Assembly: GCA_934045075.1 (NCBI GenBank)
Contig: OW203726.1
Location: forward strand, 6,085,535 to 6,149,534
DNA length: 64,000 bases
DNA from: Yponomeuta sedellus
Lineage: Eukaryota; Arthropoda; Insecta; Lepidoptera; Yponomeutidae
Direction: 5' to 3'
The notes beneath the pieces were generated by a model. The model was not told the DNA's origin. It made no database searches and saw nothing but the letters and a program-made list of their open reading frames with translations. Positions within the stretch are counted from its first letter, which is position 1, and each line of letters begins with the position of its first letter. Of this stretch, positions 1 through 10,654 are shown piece by piece. Made by a program: the position numbers and the translations under genes.

Positions 1-971
1 CTGTCCCAGGGTAATTTGGTGATGTTCTGATGAAGACTTTCAGAGATGGGAATTTAGAACTTCAAATTTAAGTAAAAAAAATCACTTTGTTCATCAAATA
101 CTTTCATTAAGTAGCACATTATCTGGTGGACATTGTTACGAAGTTCATCAGCTCAAATGTAGTTCTTGAGAGGTTTTAAGTTTCTAATCTAGATAAAAAT
201 ATGCCGTTTTCAGTTAACCAGAATTTAAGTCAAAATATACAATTTTACTGTCGTGGTTATTAGTTTTAGTCATTATTATTATTAGTCAAAAATATACTAT
301 AGGCATGCGTAGTTATAAAAGTCACAATATCTATTTAGTTTCATACGAGTTTCACAAGTCAGTCAGTGATTAAAACGGTATAAAACGAAAATATGTTTAC
401 GCAGAGGACAAATACAGCGCTGGTGCACAAAAGTGTATTTTGCATGGGCCCTGTAATTTATAATAAGCTGTCTAGTGCATTAAGAGAACTGGACTTAGGC
501 TTGTTCAAGCACAAATAAAAAAATATATTATTTAAAAACTGCTATCATACAATAATCGAATTTCTGACTGATAATTATATTGATTAAAATAAGTATAACA
601 ATGATATACTATTTGATATTATCCCCGTGACCTCTCTTGTTTGACATTTTTACTTTTTATCGCATGGAATGTTATTTTTTTTATGTTCTTGACATTTTAA
701 ATTCTTGATGTTAATATAATAGGTCAATCAAATTAAAAAAAATCCAGGAATTAATTTCCAGAAAGCTGGATATCATTTTATACCATCATTTGATCTTAAA
801 TGCGTGTAATGCGAATTCGCACGGTCCCAGGAGGTGAGCTCAACTTTTGGGGGCCAAAAAACCGCGAACTTATCACACTTTCTTTCAGTTTTGTGCTTCT
901 AGCTAGGAAACGGTACTTTGGACTGGAATCTTCGTTATTGCAATATTAAAGAGAGTTAAATTTTGCGTTGT
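1..971. other. AT-rich sequence, nothing recognised
   Basis: No ORF of useful length and no repeat family that I recognise. The stretch is AT-rich and has only scattered short homopolymers. It ends at the left target-site duplication of the LINE fragment that follows. Confidence 0.5.
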
Positions 972-981
972 ATGATTGTCT

Positions 982-1245
982 TCTTCTTCAGGCTATATTA
1001 TGGAGTCCACTGCTGGACATAGCCCTCCCTTAGTGATGACCAGAGCGGCCTGTCTTATACCATCATTGGGGGTTAATGCCCATAATCCCCACGCTGGGCA
1101 TGCGGGTTGAGGATCGCAGATTGGTGGCATTGTACTGCAGGGGGCGCTGCTGCCCACCCCCCAGTTTGTGTCCCTTAGTCACCTTTTACGACACCCGCGG
1201 GAAGAATTTGGGTTGGTGCTATTCTTTAAGCCGAAACCACACAGC
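982..1245 (-). mobile_element. non-LTR retrotransposon 3' fragment with (TTC)n tail
   Basis: Read on the minus strand it carries the lepidopteran LINE 3' motifs GCGCCCCCTGCAGTACA and GGGCTATGTCCAGCAGTGGA and ends in a GAAGAAGAAGA tail. It is flanked by an exact 10-bp direct repeat, ATGATTGTCT, at 972-981 and 1246-1255, which marks a target-primed insertion. Related fragments lie at 13510-13607 and 57002-57188. It has no coding capacity. Confidence 0.7.
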
Positions 1246-1440
1246 ATGATTGTCTAAAACTTTAAATTCGATTTATTGGTATAGCCGAAATCAAAAGTTG
1301 TGAACCGGAACTTATTTACGTGCAAATTTACATTATGCGAATTTTCAAGACCATATTTCTTTGAAACTGATACTCTTACTTCTATTGAAATACCCATAAG
1401 ACAAACATTGTAGAGAATAAAATTTCACATTATACCTACA

Positions 1441-2981
1441 AACTATTTTTATTAAATCTTTTCAGAGCACTCTCCACCAGCCTCTATACCACGTATCATG
1501 CGTCTGAACCAATTTTCAAAACATTTATTCCAGTCCTCCGCAGACACCTCTTCCACGGCCTTCTCAAACGCTGCTAGCCGGCGATGAAAACTGTATCCCT
1601 TTGAGCAGATTTTTTATTTTAGGCAGTAAAAAGAAGTCACACGGAACCTAATCAGGACTGTAAGGAGGGTCTCCTAAGACTCTGATCTGTGTGGAGTCCA
1701 GGAAGTCCCTCGTTTTGATCGCAGTGTGCGCGGGCGCGTTGTCGTGGTGAAGAAGGACCCCGCGGAGCCCGTTGTTCAATCGCTTGTTGCTCAATTCAGA
1801 AAAAAACTTCTGGCAGGCATTTTGTGTTATACCATTCAGCGTTTAATGACTTTGTTTAATTTCAAAGTTACGTACATTTGAGAATTTGTAGTTGCAATAC
1901 CACTCGCTAACGGTGAAGGAAAACATCGTGAGGAAACCCGCGGCCTGGTTGGCTCCGCACGTATTGACTAGTCTTTCCTGTGGGCTAGGCCGACTAAGCT
2001 GTCAGGATGGTATAGGTGCTGGGCAAGCCTACACCATCTATAAAACCATGTCCCAGGCACTACAGCGTCGGAGTGGGCCCTTCACCCATCTAGTGTGAGT
2101 GAAGATACCACTGGACGCTGTATAAATCATCTCATTAAGTAGATGCAAAAAGGCCAATATTATTATTATTCAGCGTTGATGCTGCTTTGGTCTCAAAGTG
2201 GAATTGAAGTTAGGTACCCCGTCAAAGTGAAGAAACTATAAAAAAAATCATGCGCTCCTCGATCGCTTCACTTTCGTAGGCGTTGGTTCATTTTGAAACA
2301 ACCAAACTGTCGACTGATGCTTTGTTTCTGGATCATATTGAGAAATCCAGGATTCGTCACCTGTCACAGTGTCGTAAACGCGCCGTGACGAGCCAGCATC
2401 AAATTTTTGTAACAAATCACGGCACCAATCCACACGGGCCTGCTTCTGAGCTTCGGTGAGGTTGTGCGGCACCCAGCGGAAAATTATTCTCCTTACGGGA
2501 AGGTGCTTGTGCAAAATCTTGTGAACACTTCCTGAACCAATCTGCAGTGTATGCTGAATCTTTTCGTACTTAATTCGTCTGTTTTCTTGAATTATTTTTT
2601 TTACTGCCAGCAAACTTTCTTCGGTGACAGCCGTGATAGGACGACCACTCCTTTGTTCATTCCCTCAAAGTAAGATGACCGCGTTTGAACTCGCTATACC
2701 AGCGGTAGATGGTTGTTTTTGAAGGTCCTTCATTCATAAAAGCAATTCGAAGTCGATCACATGACTCATCAGGTCTTAAGCCACATTTGAAATAGTATAA
2801 AATCATAGCACGAAAATGTTCTGAATGCCGATCCATTTTGGCTCTCAAAAAATGCGGAGGGAAATTTGAAAATCGAACAGTAGTATTTTTACTTTTAAAT
2901 AAATGACGTTTTCATAACAACTACTAGTGGCCAATGTCTTATACATAAAAACTATTTTTCAAAACTTTCTGAGTGGCCTGG
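1441..2981 (-). pseudogene. mariner (DD34D) transposase relic, interrupted by a SINE
   Basis: The minus strand encodes mariner transposase pieces. The N-terminal helix-turn-helix region (MDRHSEHFRAMI, then TIYRWYSEFKRG) lies at 2848-2657. A central part (2613-2248) holds the first catalytic Asp in TGDESW. The C-terminal part, at 1441-1800, reads HDN then PPYSPD, but an in-frame TAG follows that Asp. The 5' end (plus-strand right side) has the terminal repeat CCAGGCCACTCAGAAAGTTT next to a TA at 2982-2983; the other terminus is not recognisable. Stops, frameshifts and a SINE at 1844-2167 make it dead. It is the same family as the copies at 20035-20439 and 20578-21914. Confidence 0.85.
1844..2167 (+). 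mobile_element. SINE-A, 5'-truncated, inside the mariner
   Basis: It matches the body of the full SINE-A at 17091-17491 from the TGACTTTGTTTAATTTCAAA segment to the (TTA)n tail, but lacks the tRNA-like head. An exact 10-bp target-site duplication, ATTCAGCGTT, flanks it at 1834-1843 and 2168-2177. The insertion disrupted the mariner transposase, so it is younger than that mariner. The 68-codon reading frame inside it is not a gene. Confidence 0.85.
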
Positions 2982-2983
2982 TA

Positions 2984-3545
2984 TAGACAACTCAACTTTC
3001 AAATTCAGTTATTATCTAAGACTATATTTGCATGAATTCAAAATTATACTTTTTTCATTTTGCGGATTTTCCGTTAGTATGAGGTGTGAAGTCTACATTT
3101 AAGGCTAAGGAACATTTCAATGCAACATTTTAAGGACGCGGTCAGAAAACTAGAGATTCGAAGTAGGTATTGTGAATGAAAAACAATTTTACGCAATTGA
3201 TCTTTAATTAGTACCTTAGGAAGCAATAGAAACATTAAAAATGAATGTGACATTGATAAAATATATAGATATGCAGCACAGCATTCAAGTTCCCATTTTC
3301 TTAGTTGTTGAAATTGCCCGGTTCACAACTTTTGATTTCAGATATACCACTAAGCCTAATAACTTGTTAATTTCTATGTTACTTGTTACTATAAATTCTT
3401 CTTAGTCTGTACCTACGCTCTACTGAGCAGTCGTGGTCTTCAAAAAGAGGCTTCATTATAGGCTAATGTTGCGTGTCTCACGATGTCTCGCCGACGTTTA
3501 CAATATTTACAGAATATTTCGTTGTATTCACTTCAAAAATAAATA
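2984..3545. other. no feature seen
   Basis: AT-rich sequence between the mariner end and a dispersed repeat. I see no coding potential or repeat match within the window. Confidence 0.4.
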
Positions 3546-3549
3546 ATTT

Positions 3550-3612
3550 AATTAATAATAGTACCTAAGGAACCCTTCGTGCGCAAGTCAGACTCGGACT
3601 TGGCCAGTTGAT
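3550..3612. repeat. dispersed lepidopteran repeat fragment
   Basis: Contains GGAACCCTTCGTGCGCAAGT followed by CAGACTCGGACTTGGCCAG, a segment I recognise as a very common dispersed repeat in moth and butterfly genomes. Only this short piece is present. Its class (MITE or Helitron-like) cannot be decided here. Confidence 0.4.
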
Positions 3613-4710
3613 TTTTTTACTTACTATGCTTGCTTGCTAGATACCGATTTGGTACCTAATCCATAATTATACAAATTAGACATATTCATGCCTGCTCACA
3701 CACTTGGTTCATTCATCGCATGGGTGCTATAAAACTATTATAACGAAGAACTAATTATTTTAGATCTTCTACAAATGTAGTTTGTTGTAGATTCAACACT
3801 AGTAATTTGTATCTTTTTACATTTACATCAGCTCTTCTAAATAGGTAGATCAGATTTCTGTTGGTAGAAAGTTAAAACAAACGCAATCATTTTTCGTCCA
3901 ACGAACGATTGCGCTCGGGGTGCCAGGCGACGTTGCCAAGTAGTGCGGGGTGAGTACCTAGGCGACGCGTCGTTGCCAAGTTGCCCTAGCAACATCTCTG
4001 CATCCATCGCCGTGTGTGGGAGCGTGTTTTACTTTTGAGAGTAGGTATGTTCTGCGTAAGATTGTAAACGTAGGTAGTGGTTATATACTCTGATTGTAAG
4101 CACGTGATAATTATGTGAGTAAGCTACCTATGCTCTGGGTATCTGCCTTAGTTAAAATTAATATAGATAGTAAATAATCTAGGAGCCCGCGCGACACATT
4201 AGCACACTAGCTAAAACGGCGAGGGCTATTGTCTGTCTTTGTGTTGTCTCACCGGCCCGGCACCGGCTCGCGACTCCGGGGCCGGTCGGCGCCGCACGGT
4301 GGGCTGAGAATCACGTTTCAAAGACATATGAACTTGAGTTTTCAAGTGTCACTTTTTTCTCTCGAAATAGGTTTTATTACTCATTATCATTACTATACAA
4401 AACAATGTGATAGAAGACTATTTAGAGAGCAAACGGATGTGTAAGAATTTTTCGAAGAAAAATTTGTATGGAGCTGACATGAAAAGTGGCTATAGCTCTG
4501 GAATCGCAAGTTTGGCCGTAATATCCTTGGAGATGTAAAAAGTGCTATTTATTTGTGATTTTTCGGCAAACTTTTTATAGCAGTGCCCTTTGCGATTTTT
4601 TTAAAATTAATAATGTGTATTTTATACTTAAATGACTAGTTAGACCAACTTTAGATATATCCTATACCATATGCCCTAGCCTATGAAATTAAAATTAGGC
4701 GTGTTATATA

Positions 4711-4759
4711 TAATGTACATATTATCCCTTTATTTTGTAAAGGGATAATATGTACATTA
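4711..4759. repeat. perfect 21-bp hairpin
   Basis: Arms TAATGTACATATTATCCCTT(T) at 4711-4731 and their exact complement at 4739-4759, separated by a 7-nt loop. It sits in the spacer of the larger foldback. Confidence 0.85.
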
Positions 4760-4835
4760 GACGACATTCACCAAAGTAAGAAAGGTTTTAATAAAATACC
4801 AATTTTTCAAAATATATTTTTACTAATTGCACATT

Positions 4836-5003
4836 CACTAACCACGAACTGGCAGACGCCAAGTAGGACACCTACCAGTTCGCTCGACCGATGATCCCAA
4901 AAATATCGCTGGTGGTGGCTGGGTGAGGATTGCTGAGGATAGAGTAATGTGGCTTGCCCTGGGAGAGGCCTATATGCAGCAGTGGACAAATACAGGCTGA
5001 TTG
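4836..5003 (+). mobile_element. LINE 3'-end fragment
   Basis: Ends with GAGAGGCCTATATGCAGCAG, TGGACAAATACAGGCTGATT, a typical lepidopteran non-LTR 3' terminus. An exact 10-bp target-site duplication, ATTGCACATT, flanks it at 4826-4835 and 5004-5013. Only the last 170 bp or so are present, with no intact coding sequence. Confidence 0.75.
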
Positions 5004-5768
5004 ATTGCACATTAAATATAAAGACCGTTTCTTTATCATGAATTCCCAAAAACGTTAATATCACTTTAATAATTCGTAAAACAAGTCTTATTATTAAACA
5101 CATAATGTATATGCTCAGTTTTATATGAAATTAAAGGACTAGGGTACAGGAATATCTAACTACGCATAATCAGGACACAAAAGCATTAGAACTACTCATT
5201 TTAGTACAAAGTACACATTATAATTATATTTTTAAAAATCGCAAAAGGTACCGCTATAAAAAGTATGCTGAAAAATCACAAATAAGTAGCACTACATCTG
5301 CAAGGATATTACGGCCAAACTTGCGATTCTAGAGTTATAGCCACTTTTCATGTCAGCTTCATACAAATTTTTCTTCGAAAAATTCTTACGCGTCCGTTTG
5401 CTCTATAAATTGTCTCTCATCACATTTTTTAGTGTAGTAATGAGTAATAAAACCTATTTCGAGAGAAAAAAGTGACACTTGAAAACTCAAGTTCCTAGAG
5501 TCCCACCGGTGCCGTCACCGGGGGTAGCAAGCAATATTTTTTCAAGTTATTTAAGCGTCTATCTTCATATTTTCACAATTAATATTAACAATAACATCAT
5601 GTATGATGACTAAATCACCGAATTAGTTAATAACACCTGAGGTATACTAGGAATTGGAGTTTGATTACCATTAGGGGTATTGTAGTTGCGTATAAATGGA
5701 AGGTAAAATATTTTATGTGCTCATTGACATTTTGTCCTGCTAAAAAAACATACTTACCCAAATCATAA

Positions 5769-7743
5769 AGAGAAAAATATGGAATCGCAAGTCTGACAAC
5801 TAAACTTGACTTGTTCGTGGTTTTGAAGCAGTGTGGAAAGCTAAGCAACTACTCTACTTTGTTGGAAAAAGTTGTATCGCTATTGAACCTTCATCATCTG
5901 TCCGATGAAGATCTTGATATACTTCGAGAATTCTGTCGAAGATTCAGTCAACAAGTTACCAAGAGATGGAAGACAGCAAATAAAAACCAGGATATTTTCA
6001 GAAAAAAATATGAAAACTGGCTCGTAATGAGTATTGACTGGCCATGTTGTGTTGTTTCACATATTATACCAGATGGAACAGCTTCGGTATGCCAAGAAGG
6101 CATAAGTTCTTGCACTGAAGTACCATTTGGATCTTTGGGAGCAAAACAAAGGAAAAGGAGGCTACAACATGAAAGTCATGAAGACACCGATGAATCAATC
6201 TGTGTTACAATAGAAAATTTGAAGAAAGAAGGAAACGAATGTTTAGGCAAAGTAATTTAAGAAGAATCCTGAAGAAGCAGTAAAAATCTATAACGATATA
6301 GAAATGAAGAAATTAAAGAAAACTACAGTTACGCCAGAAAAAGCGCTAGGCCTTTTATTTTCTCTGGGATTATCAAAGTGGAAATATATTACACTGAGAG
6401 AGATGACAATGCGTGAGGGCTTAACAGACTTTCACCCATCGTATTATAAGATTCAGCAAGCCAAGTCAAGCTGTTATCCTCCCGATCAGGCTTTCATTAT
6501 AAATGACACCATGGCGAAACTAGATCTGCAAGCTCTGTTGAATATAACCATACAACAAATTTTGAAAACCTTACCAGAACTGTCTGCTTACATGGGTAAA
6601 ACACTGGTTTTGTTATCCAAGTGGGGTTTCGACGGTTCATCAAACCAAAGCAGATACAATCAAAGCATTGAAGGAGGTGAAACAGATGAATCTCTGTTTA
6701 TGACAACACTTGTTCCGCTGCAGTTATCTAACGGGACTGAATTTATATGGAAAAACCCGAAGCCATGCTCAGTTTTCTACTGTAGACCTGTACAGTTTCT
6801 TTTCGCAAAAGAAAGCGAGTCTCTCGTAAAAGAAGAAATGAAGAAAATGGAAGAGGAAATAGCTGCATTGGTGCCCTCAGAATGCAGAAATATAAAAATA
6901 AATCATGATCTAGTCATGACTATGATCGACGGAAAAGTTTGCAGTTATTTATCTGAAGCTCTTTCCAGTGCAGTTTGCTATTTATGTCTAGCAAAACCGA
7001 GCGAGATGAACAATATTGATACAGTAATACGAAGAGAAGTAGCCAACAACATGTTAAAATTCGGCTTATCTCCGTTACATGCCCAAATTAACTGCATGGA
7101 ATGTTTGCTACATATAGCATACAGACTGGAGTTGAAGACTTGGGCAGTAAGAGGAGATAAAGATAAGGCTGTCATGCTGACCAAAAAGCAGTTGCTGCAA
7201 GAACGATTCCAACAGAAGCTTGGTCTTCTTGTGGACGTGGTCAAACAGAGCTCTGGAACAACGAACGATGGAAATAACGCACGAAAATTCTTCGATGACC
7301 CAAAACAGACAGCCGAGATAACAGGAGTGGATGAAGAATTGATTAGAAGATTTGCAGTCATACTTCAAGCCATTACATCTGGTGAAGAAATAAACGTCGA
7401 CAAGTACAAAGAATATGGCCGAAGTACTGCAGAAAGGTACCTGGACCAATACAGCTGGTACTATATGCCAGCTACAGTGCACAAGTTGCTAATCCATGGT
7501 GCTGAAATTATAAGGAACTCCTTGGTTCCTACTGGGATCTTATCTGAAGAAGCATCCAAAGCTCGCAACAAAGATTTTCGATGTTAACGAGAATTTCACT
7601 CGCGAAAGAACACCAGGAAGAATTCAAACGAAGATGTCATCAAAAGGATGCTTCTCACTTCTGATCCTTTTATTTCTTCAATGCGACCAGTTATGAGGAT
7701 AGCTTTAAAGAAAAAAATGAGTCAAGAAGCAGTGGATCTTTAG
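5769..7743 (+). pseudogene. Transib transposase (RAG1-core homologue), frameshifted
   Basis: The encoded enzyme would cut DNA at Transib ends by a DDE mechanism, as the RAG1 core does. The main open block (6304-7587, 427 codons) shows candidate catalytic residues in family order: Asp in KWGFDGSS (residue 110), Asp in MIDGK (209) and Glu in LSEEASKARNK (415/416). It also has a C-x2-C pair (225-228), the GNNARKFF block and PATVHKLLIHGAEII. Upstream, 5769-6260 is open in another frame. One extra T in the ATTT run near 6255-6257 breaks the two blocks. A TAA at 7585-7587 interrupts the C-terminus, after which the same frame runs on for 51 codons to TAG at 7741-7743. The true start is not clear; upstream of 5769 a stop occurs in frame, so a missing 5' exon is possible. 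Family assignment is confident; activity is not expected. Confidence 0.87.
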
Positions 7744-8095
7744 GTATTACAACGACATCATATTGAGTTCTGTAACGTCGAAAATATTGAAAGTGACACA
7801 GATTCCGAGAAAGAAACTGATTTATATGAATAATTTATATGATTTTTGTTTGCAATATGTTATTGTAATTCTTTTATTTATATTTTTTATACATTGGTTT
7901 CTTTACTTGTCTTTTATGTACCTATTTTAATGTAAAGGATTCATAGCTAGTATTTTATTCATGTAGTTTTAAAGGCTTATTTTTTATGTTTACATGATTT
8001 AACATTTTTAAAATGTATGTATGTTGTAAAATGTAACTTGGACTTATTTCATGTATCTTTGTAAATATTTTATGCTTGTGTTTTTCCTCGTGTAC

Positions 8096-8101
8096 AATAA
8101 A
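8096..8101 (+). promoter_or_regulatory. candidate polyadenylation signal AATAAA of the Transib gene
   Basis: AATAAAG lies about 350 bp downstream of the last transposase stop codon inside an AT-rich 3' region. It is a plausible 3'-end signal by position only. Confidence 0.35.
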
Positions 8102-8190
8102 GAATATTCATATCTTATTTGATTTTCATGTGTATAATTTGTTCGCATATGACAATGTTTTAGAACAGTATTTAAGTAGTTATATTGTAT

Positions 8191-8214
8191 GATTCTTTAT
8201 AATTATAAAGAATC
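8191..8214. repeat. 24-bp perfect palindrome
   Basis: GATTCTTTATAAT followed by its exact complement, with no spacer, in the AT-rich 3' part of the Transib. Confidence 0.7.
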
Positions 8215-8606
8215 CTTAATTAAGGAAGGTACATAATTTGACAAACACAAAATATACGCTTAAGTACCTTAAAAAAATATTTTAAATGCATTTAATTTTT
8301 TTTCGACCAAAGTCGCACGAGTGCGCCCATAGTGCAGTATGTCAAAAAATCCATAAAAATGCAGGCAATAATCGTGCTGAAGGAAATAACGGGCAAGTGT
8401 GCGATAATCAAGTTATGGCCAATTTTATAGTAACTTCCATACATTTTTTTTAACCAAGTGGAAAAAAAGTACTTGCACAAAGGTAAACATACTGCACTTC
8501 AAATATGTTGAAAGATTAGCCTTCCTAAGTGGATTCCTGTGAAAAAAAAATAACAATTCAAAATTCGATCTCTAAGTCTATGGGGAGCGATTTTCAGCCC
8601 ACCGTG

Positions 8607-9001
8607 CGGAGGGTGAGACTCGTATTTCGTATCGGCGTCGTAGGTGTAAAAGATATAACAAATATAGTCGACGGCTTGGACGATACCATTGTTATATCTA
8701 CGCGTTTTACTTTACGTGTCGTCGTGTTGAAGTCCGTGTCAGCACTGTACCACTCACCGGGCGTAACCCGGCATCGACACCGGCACAATGGAAAAACGAA
8801 ACCCGGCACCGGTGCCTGATGCCTGTGCAACGGCCATGCCGGTGTGCCGTGCGTGCCGGTCCGGGCCGATGAGTCGAAACACGCCCAATGCCGATGCCGG
8901 CGTGACGACGACGACGACGGCTCCCGGCGCGGCTCGAGCAGCAGGTCGCTAGCTGCTGCACTATAACGTCTAAGGCAGGCGGCTACCTCGTTCTTCATCA
9001 A
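8607..9001. other. CpG-rich block, no assigned function
   Basis: GC content rises sharply (CCGGCACCGGTGCC-type runs and a short GAC tract near 8903-8917) compared with the AT-rich surroundings. A 135-codon frame is open on the minus strand (9001-8594) and another on the plus strand, but both are rich in Arg, Ser and Thr as expected from random GC-rich DNA and extend into the Transib end. It could be a host exon or CpG-rich regulatory DNA. I do not recognise it. Confidence 0.35.
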
Positions 9002-9309
9002 ATTTTAAAGAAAGTCTATGGTGTAATAATCTCAATTTCTGCTCAGCGTAAATCGTTTCGTAATCTTACTTTAAACAATTTAATAACTTTACTACATCGA
9101 GGGTAGCATAAATGAAAAATCAGTAAGTTTTATGGGGAATATAATTACAGGGAAAGTACACATTACCTAAACTTAAAACATAAAGTGTGTTGAACTTATG
9201 GGTAGTATCAATCAGGGAACGTGTCAACCGGATATTCTGAGCTTCACTTACAACAATTAATAAAATAGAAAACCTCATATTCAATAACTTATAAGTTTAT
9301 AAATAACCC

Positions 9310-9660
9310 ATACCATAATATTAACCTCACACCTGCATTCCAATGGGGTAGACAGGCACCAAGGACTGCCACTTGCCACGATCCTGACAGATTACCTTCG
9401 CTTCATCAACATTCATTAGTCGTTACATGCACTCACGTCAGTTCCGGTTACTTTTTATCTTCCATTTGCTAATACATTCCTTATCTGGTCGAAGTATGTG
9501 GGACGTCCCTTACCGGCCCTTCCACCCACATTCGCCATGTATATTTGTTTCATCAATATTTCTTCCTTCATCCTCTCCACATATATCACAGTACAATGAA
9601 GGTGTAGCTGATGCGTGCGTTTGCTTCTATGCAGAGTTAGCTGGCAACGGCGCATATTAA
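9310..9660 (-). mobile_element. LINE C-terminal/3' fragment
   Basis: The minus strand encodes degraded pieces of the same LINE tail seen at 13608-13930: ERMKEEILMKQIYMANVGG, then a shifted frame with MNVDEAKVICQDRGKWQS and a terminal PIGMQV-type ending. It is interrupted by stops and a frameshift. This is the region downstream of the reverse transcriptase in a lepidopteran non-LTR element. Confidence 0.65.
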
Positions 9661-9808
9661 AATCATGGGCCATAATCACAGCAGAAATTGGTAAAAATAT
9701 CAGCCAGCTCCCATATGGATGGACAGATATGATTTTTAATGGAATACTAAATTGATTGGAATAGTTTGTAGCAGTACCTACCTACCTCTCGATAGGATAC
9801 TGGTCTTA

Positions 9809-10372
9809 GGCCCTATTTCACAATGTTCAAATAAAGATAAAGATATTTATTGGGTCACAGACATCGGTATACATGTAAAGTTAGGCTAGTTTACAGGCAA
9901 GTTCCAGATAAGCTATCCGCAACCAGGGCTGCCGTTTATTCTAAATTTAAATATTTTTTTCTATATTGTGTGTGTTTGTTTATGGCTTCAAATTTAGAAC
10001 AAACAGCAGCCCTGGTTGCGGATAGCATATCCGGAACTTTCCCCCTTATTCATAATAGTCTACACTATTTTTATTTTTAATGCACTAACCCGTGCTAAGG
10101 AACAAATTTAAAAACCTATTTAGCTCAATTGGTAGAGCGCTGGTACGGATAGCCAGAGGTTGCGGGTTCGAATCCCGGCATGGGTGAAATTTTTAGCCTC
10201 TAAATAGGTTTTTAAATCATAATAGTCTGTTAACTTTAAGCAATGCTTATTCTCACTCTGCCCTCTTCTATTGACCTAAGTCAGAATGAAAGAGAACACT
10301 CTTTAGCAGCTGTTTTAAGCTAGCGGACTATTATGAATAAGGGGGTTTATCTGCAGATTGTGAAACAGACCC
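9809..10372. mobile_element. PIF/Harbinger-type MITE with TTA duplication
   Basis: Termini GGCCCTATTTCACAAT (left) and GGGTCTGTTTCACAAT (right, minus strand) are flanked by TTA at 9806-9808 and 10373-10375, the 3-bp target used by PIF/Harbinger. Inside are further inverted repeats: CTATCCGCAACCAGGGCTGC near 9910-9935 with its complement near 10003-10028, and CCCCCTTATTCATAATAGTC (10041-10060) with its complement near 10328-10347. There is no transposase, so it is non-autonomous. A SINE-B inserted at 10062-10216. Confidence 0.75.
10062..10216 (-). mobile_element. SINE-B, 5' part inverted, inside the MITE
   Basis: The A-rich tail lies inverted at the left (ATGCACTAACCCGTGCTAAG). After TAAAAACCTATTTA the tRNA-like core (box A TAGCTCAATTGG, box B GGTTCGAATCC) follows in the opposite orientation. 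An exact 12-bp target-site duplication, TCATAATAGTCT, sits at 10050-10061 and 10217-10228, so the inverted structure was present at, or made during, insertion. Confidence 0.85.
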
Positions 10373-10444
10373 TTACCCTACCCGAAAATAACTTAAACAA
10401 AATCTCGCAGCGTTGGGAAGTGTTTGCGATGGACTAGTAAAGGT

Positions 10445-10654
10445 TTTTCAATAACATAACATTTACATACAGGCACATACATTGCTTCTGGCCCCACACT
10501 AGGATACCCTGTGTCGTGGGAACCAGAAACAACGACATCACAAACATGTAAACATCCAAGACCTGGGGTTTTTTTTTGTTCCCAGCCGGGATTCGAACCC
10601 GGGACCTCCTGCATGGCAGGTAGATGCACTACCGTTACGCCACAGAGGTCGTCT
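10445..10654 (-). mobile_element. SINE-D (tRNA-headed), minus strand
   Basis: Reading the minus strand: ACCTCTGTGGCGTAACGGTA (box A region), GGGTTCGAATCCCGGCTGGG (box B), a T/A homopolymer, then a body with CCAGGTCTTGGATGTTTACA and GTGTGGGGCCAGAAGCAATG. The same family is at 14555-14700 and 56383-56575. The anticodon arm and acceptor do not form a good tRNA, so this is a retroposon rather than a tRNA gene. Confidence 0.75.

Larger units (their letters stand above)
4330..5489. repeat. long inverted repeat (arms about 300 bp) in the Transib 5' region
   Basis: The left arm (about 4330-4640), beginning GAACTTGAGTTTTCAAGTG, is repeated inverted at about 5200-5489, which ends in the complement of the same sequence. 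The arms are clearly diverged (several substitutions and small indels). Just beyond the right arm, CACCGGTGGG (minus strand) resembles the outer CACGGTGGG terminus, suggesting a duplicated end. The spacer contains a perfect 21-bp hairpin (4711-4759) and a LINE insertion (4836-5003). Confidence 0.7.
4295..8606 (+). mobile_element. Transib transposon, terminal repeats starting CACGGTG
   Basis: The left end reads CACGGTGGGCTGAGAATC (4295-4312). The reverse complement of the right end (8606-8589) reads CACGGTGGGCTGAAAATC, 17 of 18 matching. A leading CAC-type heptamer is the known Transib hallmark and resembles the V(D)J recombination heptamer. A RAG1-like transposase lies between the ends. The 5-bp flanks, CGCCG on the left and CGGAG on the right, agree at only three positions, so the expected 5-bp duplication is decayed or the boundary is slightly off. 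The 5' third contains a foldback (4330-5489) with a LINE fragment inside it. It could instead be a non-autonomous element beside a second Transib. Confidence 0.65.

Noticed and set aside
6978..7482. Two minus-strand frames of about 125 codons
   Set aside because: They are shadows of the Transib transposase on the opposite strand.
8594..9001. 135-codon minus-strand frame as a host gene
   Set aside because: Arg/Ser/Thr-rich composition typical of random GC-rich DNA, overlaps a transposon end, and competing frames are open on both strands.
10120..10190. tRNA genes suggested by TAGCTCARTTGG...GGTTCGAATCC (many places)
   Set aside because: They recur as parts of a repeat with long shared flanks, lack a pairing acceptor stem and a proper anticodon loop, and are flanked by target duplications, so they are SINE promoters.
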